Assembly (NCBI GenBank): GCA_050873765.1
Contig: JBNMJK010000074.1
Location: 1-11,452, forward strand
Direction: 5' to 3'
Length of the DNA stretch: 11,452 nucleotides
DNA from: Sodaliphilus sp050873765
Lineage (GTDB): Bacteria; Bacteroidota; Bacteroidia; Bacteroidales; Muribaculaceae
Shown here: positions 6,638-11,452 of the stretch, one piece after another
How positions within the stretch are numbered: the first letter of the stretch is position 1
Layout: each line of letters begins with the position of its first letter
Position numbers and translations under genes: made by a program
The notes under the pieces: model-generated
Told to the model about the DNA's origin: nothing
What the model saw: only the letters and a program-made list of their open reading frames with translations
Database searches by the model: none

Positions 6638-6856
6638 CTGCTCGGTGGGGCTGGGGGCCACGCCATGCGAAAGGTCGGCAAAGAAGTCGTGATGAAGCAC
6701 GTTTGAAATGGTGGTGAGCATCTGGGTGTCGATGCTAGCGCGCTGAAAAATGCGATACACGGTGGATCGGTCACATCCTATTTTTCTGGCAAACCAGCTC
6801 ACGCTGCGCTCCTGGCGTTCGAGTTCGGCTTTTATTAATGGTCCTATAAATATCAT
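6629..6856 (-). CDS. Small HTH (XRE-like) DNA-binding protein
   Basis: This is a 75-residue protein with one helix-turn-helix. After a short strand-like start (MIFIGPLIK), WFARKIGCDRSTVYRIFQR (about residues 21-39) gives the two helices and turn, followed by SIDTQMLTTISNVLHHDFF. This matches a small HTH family common in Bacteroidales, in which the last motif is typically followed by the end of the protein. The ATG at 6856 is preferred; an upstream in-frame extension to 6925 adds a Cys/His-rich stretch unlike the family. It could regulate itself or the next operon, since its 3' end abuts that operon's palindrome and promoter, but its target is unknown. An approximate -7 box (CATCTTTG, 6871-6864) ends only seven bases before the start, so the mRNA may be nearly leaderless. 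Confidence 0.75.
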   Translation of the reverse strand: MIFIGPLIKAELERQERSVSWFARKIGCDRSTVYRIFQRASIDTQMLTTISNVLHHDFFADLSHGVAPSPTEQLQ

Positions 6857-7019
6857 AGCATTGCAAAGATGGCACAAGCCACACCTGATTCCCCTATGGG
6901 TATGGCAACACACACACACAAACAAGGGCGTGGGAATCTGTACTCTTGCTCATTCCACATTCAAGGCCTCGCATGCCCAATCTCCAGAACAAACAAATAC
7001 AGCCAGCCCACGCCCAATA
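6857..7019. other. Non-coding stretch with a short CA repeat
   Basis: This is the left part of a 407-base interval without a convincing protein gene (6857-7263). It contains a CA dinucleotide run at 6908-6920 and the upstream region of the HTH gene. Several plus-strand frames are open across it, but their translations are low-complexity, rich in Thr, Pro, Ser and Gln, and lack family resemblance. I see no clear terminator in it. Confidence 0.5.
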
Positions 7020-7209
7020 TGCAGCCGTTTGCCCCTTCCTTTCAAAAGCGAAAGGCCAGAGCAGACAAAACATACACAGGACATGGACGCTGCCATTGCC
7101 CTATCTTCGGAGATTTACAAAATTGCGAGTTTTGAATATGAAGATAACGCTCAAGTAACGTCCTTATAAAAAAATTGCACACTCTGCCAGCCAAGGCAAA
7201 GTAGCGATG
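7020..7209 (-). ncRNA. Candidate structured small RNA (6S-like rod layout)
   Basis: Downstream of a consensus -7 box, the minus-strand transcript can fold into a long rod. Outer pairs are 7200-7193 with 7035-7028 (eight pairs), 7192-7190 with 7056-7054, and 7186-7182 with 7061-7057. A large unpaired middle follows (U-run at 7174-7168 opposite about 7084-7062). An inner stem pairs 7163-7159 (GGACG) with 7089-7085 (CGUCC) and 7146-7140 with 7108-7102, the two joined by a symmetric 12/12-base internal region with scattered pairs. The tip is a hairpin of 7134-7130 with 7122-7118. A further local hairpin, 7038-7043 with 7050-7055, competes with the outer stem. Size (about 180 bases), promoter and central bubble resemble 6S RNA, but no conserved primary motif was recognised and no clear terminator is seen, so the identity is a hypothesis. 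Confidence 0.45.
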
Positions 7210-7217
7210 CAAATATA
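7210..7217 (-). promoter_or_regulatory. Strong -7 promoter element for the candidate small RNA
   Basis: TATATTTG on the minus strand (7217-7210), followed by CA, matches TAnnTTTG exactly. A -33 TTGG lies at 7243-7240, with a spacer of 22 bases, longer than the usual 19-20. No protein gene begins downstream for over 340 bases, which points to a non-coding transcript starting near 7203-7206. Confidence 0.55.
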
Positions 7218-7263
7218 AGCTAATTTTTATAATAATCAGCCAAAACAAATATTATTTTTTTGC

Positions 7264-8043
7264 TTAATCGAGCGGCACTCTTAGCACGTCCACCACATGG
7301 CTGCCACTTCCAATGAGGTCTTGCCGCTCCGATATGCACTTTTGGTATTCAATGAAGCGCGCAAAGGTGTCGTCGCTCATTCGGTTGAGGCTTGTGCGCA
7401 TGTAGTCGGCAGCGCCGTCGGGCGAGAATAGGGTTACGCGTTGCAAGCCGGCCTGCTCGTTGAGGCGGTTAATGTCGTCGGTGCGCACATAGTCGTACAG
7501 TTCATCGGCTTTGGCTTGAATATGGAAATTGCTATCCACCACACCGCGCTCCATCAGTTGGCCAATTCTATCCTCGGCAAAGCAATAGGTGAGAATGCTG
7601 TATTCATTCATCAGGTATGCCACAAATATGAGCCCTCCCGGCTTAGTCACTCGTTTGGCCTCACAGAGCGCCTTGAGCTTGTCAGTGTTGTCGATGAGGT
7701 GGTACAGCGGCCCGAGCAGGAGCGTGATGTCGGCAGAAGCGGTGGGTATGGAGGGCAGGCTCCTTGCATCGCCTTGCTGCACATTGGCTGTAGGTTCCCG
7801 CTTTAGGAACACATCGATATTCCGCTTCACCAATTCAATGGCTTTCACATTATAGCCCTCGGCCATCAAAGCCGAGGTGTAGCGGCCGGTTCCGGCTCCG
7901 ATGTCGAGGATAAAGTGGCCAGGCTTAAGGAACCGGTGCAGGTGGTGCATAGTCACGGTGAACTCCACGATGCCATGCCGCCGCAATAGGCGCAAGTCTT
8001 CGGGGTGCTTGTTGTAATGGCGCTCTATATTTGATAATGCCAT
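7264..8043 (-). CDS. Class I SAM-dependent methyltransferase
   Basis: This 259-residue cytosolic protein has a Rossmann-fold methyltransferase core. Motif I is ILDIGAGTG (45-53), the acidic end of strand 2 is Glu70 (VKAIEL), QQGDARSLP (89-97) supplies the adenine-side Asp, strand 4 is DITLLLGPLYHL (105-116) and the post-motif is RVTKPGGLIFVAYL (131-144). This is a methyltransf_11/25-like domain. The substrate is not evident. The C-terminal third (about 150-259) is a helical cap with no motif I can assign. The ATG at 8043 is a good start. It follows the DJ-1/PfpI gene by 46 bases on the same strand without an obvious promoter between them, so the two are probably co-transcribed. No link to the RiPP-like operon is shown, because about 700 bases and a separate promoter lie between them. 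Confidence 0.88.
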   Translation of the reverse strand: MALSNIERHYNKHPEDLRLLRRHGIVEFTVTMHHLHRFLKPGHFILDIGAGTGRYTSALMAEGYNVKAIELVKRNIDVFLKREPTANVQQGDARSLPSIPTASADITLLLGPLYHLIDNTDKLKALCEAKRVTKPGGLIFVAYLMNEYSILTYCFAEDRIGQLMERGVVDSNFHIQAKADELYDYVRTDDINRLNEQAGLQRVTLFSPDGAADYMRTSLNRMSDDTFARFIEYQKCISERQDLIGSGSHVVDVLRVPLD

Positions 8044-8089
8044 AGATTCTATGATAGTGATTTTTTTGCTTTCTGGCTGATTGTGCTGC

Positions 8090-8668
8090 TTAGAAGTAGA
8101 ACTCTTCTTTCAGTTGGTTGTAGAGGAGCATGGCTTCTGCCACTTGGCGCGCTTTTTCCTTGCCCACGCTCTCTTTCACAATGGCCAGACCGAAGGCGCT
8201 TGCTGCCGCTGGCCCGTTGCCGGTGACGATGTTGGCGTCGATAGCCACTTGCTTATAGCCCACATTGGCGCCCTTCATTCCGTGCTCCATGCCGGGGTAG
8301 CACACAGCTTGGCGGCCCTCAAGCAGCCCGAGCGGCCCGAATATCACAGCTGGCGAAGCGCAGATGGCTGCAATTTTTCCGCCTTTGGTGTTTTGTGACA
8401 CCAGGGCATCGGTGAGCTTCTGGCAGGCGGCAAGATTGCTTGCCCCTGGCATTCCGCCTGGGCAGATGAGCCACTCAGCGCAGTCGAGGTTCACGTCGCT
8501 GATAAGCGCGTCGGCCTTCACGGTCACGCCGTGCGCCCCTTCAGCCTCGAGGGTGGTGTTGATGCTTACGGTGGTCACTTCCATGCCTGCGCGGCGCATA
8601 ATATCTACGGTGGTCAGGGCTTCCACTTCTTCGAAGCCATTTGCCAAGAAAACAAAAGATGTGTTCAT
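8090..8668 (-). CDS. DJ-1/PfpI-family protein (YajL/ThiJ-like)
   Basis: The product is 192 residues, the normal DJ-1 length. GFEEVEALTTVDIMRRAGM near the N-terminus matches the DJ-1 signature, with Glu16 equivalent to human Glu18. The nucleophile elbow is AAICASPAVIFGPLG with catalytic Cys103, preceded by LICPGGMPGASNL (68-80). Members act as protein-repair, chaperone or glyoxalase-like enzymes in thiol and carbonyl stress; which applies here is not known. The ATG at 8668 gives the standard family start, whereas the frame continues upstream for 44 residues without similarity. A well-spaced promoter lies at 8735-8705, and the methyltransferase gene follows after 46 bases. Confidence 0.92.
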   Translation of the reverse strand: MNTSFVFLANGFEEVEALTTVDIMRRAGMEVTTVSINTTLEAEGAHGVTVKADALISDVNLDCAEWLICPGGMPGASNLAACQKLTDALVSQNTKGGKIAAICASPAVIFGPLGLLEGRQAVCYPGMEHGMKGANVGYKQVAIDANIVTGNGPAAASAFGLAIVKESVGKEKARQVAEAMLLYNQLKEEFYF

Positions 8669-8704
8669 GCGGTTCGTTTTTTTAAAGAGTTGATGAATTA
8701 CCGA

Positions 8705-8735
8705 TAAAGTTAATGCTTTTTTCCGTGATATCCAA
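8705..8735 (-). promoter_or_regulatory. Bacteroidetes-type promoter for the DJ-1/methyltransferase genes
   Basis: On the minus strand TTGG (8735-8732) and TAACTTTA (8712-8705) are separated by 19 bases. The -7 box differs from TAnnTTTG only in the last base. Transcription would begin about 30 bases before the ATG at 8668. Confidence 0.55.
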
Positions 8736-8737
8736 AA

Positions 8738-8767
8738 CCGCACCGCGCACGGCTGTGGATTTTTTTT
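8738..8767 (+). terminator. Plus-oriented terminator-like hairpin upstream of the DJ-1 gene
   Basis: CCGCACCG (8738-8745) pairs with CGG-c-TGTGG (8750-8758, one bulge, one G-U pair) around a four-base loop, followed by a T-run at 8760-8767. On the plus strand this has the form of an intrinsic terminator, yet no plus-strand gene ends here. It lies just upstream of the -33 element of the minus-strand DJ-1 promoter. Confidence 0.5.
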
Positions 8768-8866
8768 AAAAAAGAGCGCGGGCGAGAGCTGTGATGCCAA
8801 GGCTCTTGAAAGGCTTCGGGGTTAAACTTTTAGCAGGCTGCTTGGTCAAAAATGGCGAATCTTGGA

Positions 8867-8898
8867 TTTGTGCAAGAAGAATAATTAACGTAAGTTTG
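8867..8898 (+). promoter_or_regulatory. Bacteroidetes-type promoter for the PH-domain gene
   Basis: TTTG (8867-8870) and TAAGTTTG (8891-8898) are spaced by 20 bases and both match consensus. Transcription should start near 8903, leaving a leader of about 18 bases. Confidence 0.75.
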
Positions 8899-8920
8899 CA
8901 AAAAAAATGAATGTAGCAGT

Positions 8921-9418
8921 ATGTCGAAGTTTATAGAAAAAACACTTGAAGACGGCGAAACCATTGTGTATAAAGGCCGTTTGCACTGGACTTTTAACTG
9001 GGGGCACACATTTGGTGGCGCACTGTTGGCGGTGCTTGGCGCAGTGATGCTCGTGATAGGGCTCCGCCGCCCCGACACCGTGTTCACCGTGTTTGGCACC
9101 ATCGGGCTGGCACTTGGCGTGTGCTTTGTGCTATGGGGATATTTTGTGCGCAGCAAGACCACATTTGCCATCACCAACCACCGCTTTATCCAGAAAGACG
9201 GCATTTTGAGCATCAAGATGACCGAGATACCGCTGTTCAAGATAGAGACGGTGAACCTGTATCAAAGCATCTGGCAGCGCCTGTTCGGCACCGGGTCGAT
9301 AGAACTGGTGGGCAGTGGCGGCACCAATCACCGCGTGGACTATATTCAGACGCCTTTTGATGTGAGGAAAATACTCACCACGCGCATGAAAAGTGTGCAC
9401 GACGCACAGCAAGACTGA
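8921..9418 (+). CDS. Bacterial PH-domain (DUF304/YdbT-like) membrane protein
   Basis: The 165-residue protein has a short cytosolic N-terminus (EDGETIVYKGRLHW), two close transmembrane helices (about 31-48 and 54-76) joined by a tight basic turn (LRRPD), and a C-terminal bacterial PH domain (bPH_2, about 79-155). The PH part shows the family signature TTFAITNHRFIQKDGILSIK and the following KIETVNLYQSIWQRLFGTGSIEL. Such proteins sit in the inner membrane with the PH domain in the cytosol; their function is unknown. The gene has its own well-formed promoter and is 144 bases before the transporter gene on the same strand, which also has a likely promoter. Confidence 0.9.
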   Translation: MSKFIEKTLEDGETIVYKGRLHWTFNWGHTFGGALLAVLGAVMLVIGLRRPDTVFTVFGTIGLALGVCFVLWGYFVRSKTTFAITNHRFIQKDGILSIKMTEIPLFKIETVNLYQSIWQRLFGTGSIELVGSGGTNHRVDYIQTPFDVRKILTTRMKSVHDAQQD

Positions 9419-9517
9419 TAGCCTTTAGAGCCAAGAGATTCCATCACGCAGCGCTATAAAAGCCTACTTGAGCGGTATGTGATTACGGATTAATTTCTGC
9501 AAATGGGAAAATTGTAG

Positions 9518-9525
9518 TAACTTTG
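9518..9525 (+). promoter_or_regulatory. -7 promoter element for the transporter gene
   Basis: TAACTTTG at 9518-9525 matches TAnnTTTG exactly. The -33 region is only TTTCTG near 9494-9499, a weak match. It places the transcript start about 30 bases before the ATG at 9563. Confidence 0.6.
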
Positions 9526-9562
9526 TGGCTCATAAAAGCTGTTAATATTTTTAAATCACTAT

Positions 9563-11260
9563 ATGAACTGGTTAATCGACTTAATTGCTGGTAGCACCAT
9601 AGCCCATGCCCTGTTCATCTATTCCATCGTAATCGCCATAGGCGTGATTTTGGGAAAGGTGAAGTTTTTCGGCATTTCGCTGGGTGCCACCTTCGTGCTT
9701 TTCGTGGGTATCCTTGCCGGACATTTTGGCCATGTGATAGAGCCCAATGCACCTTTCATCAACCCCAACACACTGAAGTTTATTCAGGAGTTCGGCTTGA
9801 TACTCTTTGTGTTCTCCATCGGCTTGCAGGTGGGCCCCTCGTTTTTCTCCTCATTTAAAGAAGGTGGTGTGCTGCTCAACGGACTCGCCGTGGGCATCAT
9901 TGCGCTCAATATAGTGGTGGCTCTTGCCATCTACTTTTGCGTGGGCGACCTGCACCCCAACGAAATAGTGGGTATCCTGTCGGGCGCTGTGACCAATACT
10001 CCCGGACTTGGTGCCGCACAGCAGGCACTCATCGAAACTCAGGGCGATAGCGCCACGGTGCTCAACGAGGCTATGTCGATGGGCTACGCCGCCGCTTACC
10101 CCCTTGGCGTGGTGGGAATCATACTGTCGATGATTATCATCAAGGCCGTGTTTAAAATCAATATCAAAAACGATGCCAAAGAAATAGAGGATGACAATGC
10201 CAACAGTTTGCTCAAGCCTCATGTGGTGACTTATAAAGTGACCAACAAACTCATCTTCGACCGCACCATTCAGCGCCTGCACGACATTATGGACCGCAAC
10301 TTTGTGATTTCGCGCGTGCTGAAGACCGACGGCGAAATCATTATTCCTGTGGCCGACACCATCGTGGCCGAGGGCGACTTGATTCGTGTGGTGATCTCGG
10401 AACAAGACGAGGAGGTGTTCGACGCTGTGATTGGCCCGAAAGTGGACTACGACTGGAAAGAGGAGCAAACTCCTGTGGTGAGCCGCCGCATCGTGGTCAC
10501 CAACAGCGAATATTCTGGCCGCAAGCTCGGATCGCTCCGCTTGCCAAAAGGCTTCGGGCTGAATGCCACCCGCGTGAACCGTGCCGGCCTTGACCTTCTT
10601 GCCAACCCCAACCTCTCACTTCAGGTGGGCGACCGCATTACCGTGGTGGGGCAGCTTGAAGATATTCACCGCCTGGCAGCGCATCTGGGCAACTCCATGA
10701 AGCGCCTCGACCACCCCAACATGTTCACCATCTTTATCGGCATATTCCTCGGTATTGTGGTGGGCTCTATTCCATTGGCCTTGCCGGGCATGTCTGTGCC
10801 GATGAAACTGGGCTTGGCAGGCGGCCCGCTGATCACCGCCATATTTATCGGACGCTACGGCCACAAATTTAAACTCGTGACCTATACCTCATCGAGCGCC
10901 AACCTTATGCTCCGCGAATTGGGCATTTGCCTGTTCCTTGCCTCGGTGGGCTTGGCTGCCGGCGCCAACTTCGCAGCCACCGTGTTCAACGCCACGGGTG
11001 CCAAATGGCTGCTCTACGGCTTCCTGATCACGTTTATACCCCTGCTTATCGTGGGCTTTGTGGCGCGTGGAAAATTCAAGGTGAACTACTGTACGCTCAT
11101 GGGCTTGATGTCGGGCAGCACCACCGATCCCCCAGCACTGGCCTACGCCAACAAGACAGCGGGCAACGACGCTCCTGCTGTGGCCTACTCAACGGTGTAT
11201 CCACTCACTATGTTTTTGCGCGTGGTGACGGCTCAGGTTCTGATTATGACCCTGCTTTAA
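9563..11260 (+). CDS. YidE/YbjL-type transporter (AspT exchanger family) with two RCK_C domains
   Basis: The 565-residue inner-membrane protein has the full architecture of this family. An N-terminal Asp-Al exchanger half runs to about 200, with several TM helices and the signature GAVTNTPGLGA (141-151). Two cytosolic TrkA-C/RCK_C domains follow at about 218-290 and 305-375 (each with the GD-R-VV pattern). The C-terminal membrane half (about 385-565) carries the duplicated signature GLMSGSTTDPPAL (514-526). AspT, the founding member, exchanges aspartate for alanine; the substrate of YidE-type members is unknown and should not be assumed. The RCK_C domains suggest ligand gating. The ATG at 9563 gives the usual start and length. 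A strong terminator at 11356-11387 closes the unit. Confidence 0.92.
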   Translation: MNWLIDLIAGSTIAHALFIYSIVIAIGVILGKVKFFGISLGATFVLFVGILAGHFGHVIEPNAPFINPNTLKFIQEFGLILFVFSIGLQVGPSFFSSFKEGGVLLNGLAVGIIALNIVVALAIYFCVGDLHPNEIVGILSGAVTNTPGLGAAQQALIETQGDSATVLNEAMSMGYAAAYPLGVVGIILSMIIIKAVFKINIKNDAKEIEDDNANSLLKPHVVTYKVTNKLIFDRTIQRLHDIMDRNFVISRVLKTDGEIIIPVADTIVAEGDLIRVVISEQDEEVFDAVIGPKVDYDWKEEQTPVVSRRIVVTNSEYSGRKLGSLRLPKGFGLNATRVNRAGLDLLANPNLSLQVGDRITVVGQLEDIHRLAAHLGNSMKRLDHPNMFTIFIGIFLGIVVGSIPLALPGMSVPMKLGLAGGPLITAIFIGRYGHKFKLVTYTSSSANLMLRELGICLFLASVGLAAGANFAATVFNATGAKWLLYGFLITFIPLLIVGFVARGKFKVNYCTLMGLMSGSTTDPPALAYANKTAGNDAPAVAYSTVYPLTMFLRVVTAQVLIMTLL

Positions 11261-11284
11261 AAAAGCTAAAGATATTCCATTTTC

Positions 11285-11312
11285 GTTCCGAAAGGCACTC
11301 CGCTTTCGGAAC
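11285..11312 (+). repeat. Perfect 10-bp inverted repeat after the transporter gene
   Basis: GTTCCGAAAG (11285-11294) and CTTTCGGAAC (11303-11312) form a perfect stem with an eight-base loop, 25 bases after the stop codon. No T-run follows, so it is not a standard intrinsic terminator. It may stabilise the mRNA end or be a small palindromic repeat. Confidence 0.6.
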
Positions 11313-11355
11313 ACGGCTCTTTCATTTAAAGTAGAAGAAATGATATATTGCCCCT

Positions 11356-11387
11356 TACCCGATTCATTGCGAATCGGGTATTTTTTT
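11356..11387 (+). terminator. Strong intrinsic terminator after the transporter gene
   Basis: TACCCGATTC (11356-11365) and GAATCGGGTA (11371-11380) form a perfect ten-base-pair stem around ATTGC, followed by seven T residues. Downstream to the window end (11388-11452) the sequence is A/T-rich and I see no gene in it. Confidence 0.9.
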
Positions 11388-11452
11388 ATTTCTGTATGTC
11401 AAATAGTTATGCTTTTATCAAAATCTATTTTTTGTCATTTTTGGCGAAGAAA

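Noticed and set aside
6750..7169. Plus-strand frame of 139 codons across the gene-free gap
   Set aside because: It overlaps the HTH gene and the candidate RNA, is rich in Thr, Ser and Pro, and shows no family features or good promoter.
7264..8043. Methyltransferase as part of the RiPP-like cluster
   Set aside because: It is separated by the gap, the HTH gene and a consensus operon promoter, and appears to belong with the DJ-1/PfpI gene.
9851..10468. Minus-strand frame of 205 codons opposite the transporter
   Set aside because: The translation is His-rich and low-complexity, as expected from the complement of a membrane-protein gene; the sense frame is unmistakable.
1..11452. CRISPR array, insertion sequence, tRNA or rRNA
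   Set aside because: No regularly spaced repeats, transposase, terminal inverted repeats around a gene, or tRNA/rRNA motifs were seen anywhere in the window.

Overview
The window looks like a chromosomal segment from a Bacteroidales bacterium (Bacteroides/Prevotella/Muribaculaceae type). The signs are Bacteroidetes promoters (a TAnnTTTG -7 box with a TTTG/TTGG -33 element about 19-20 bases upstream), A/T-rich translation starts mostly without Shine-Dalgarno sequences, and families typical of the phylum (DUF4421-like envelope protein, small HTH protein, YidE-type transporter). Species cannot be fixed from the sequence.

Plus-strand left part: the 3' part of a polysaccharide flippase runs in from the left edge. 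Then come greA with a structured leader, a HIT-family protein 38 bases after greA, a strong terminator, and a secreted, probably outer-membrane DUF4421-like protein.

Minus-strand middle: the most interesting part is a compact candidate RiPP locus transcribed leftwards. In order of transcription it has a promoter beside a palindrome, an unrecognised 131-residue protein, a 44-residue three-cysteine peptide easily missed by gene callers (5889-6023), a terminator-like hairpin, a radical SAM/SPASM maturase with an N-terminal PqqD-like recognition domain, and a metal-dependent amidohydrolase only 16 bases further on. The peptide would be the precursor, the hairpin would make precursor mRNA exceed maturase mRNA, the maturase would bind the leader and modify the Cys-containing C-terminal half, and the amidohydrolase would be an accessory tailoring or release enzyme. 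The enzyme classes are clear; the product and chemistry are inference.

Upstream of this locus lie a small HTH protein, a 407-base stretch without a protein gene that carries a near-perfect promoter and a long rod-like foldable RNA (6S-like in layout, not proven), a class I methyltransferase and a DJ-1/PfpI protein.

Plus-strand right part: a two-TM bacterial PH-domain protein and a YidE/AspT-type transporter with two RCK_C domains, closed by a strong terminator. These look like ordinary chromosomal genes.
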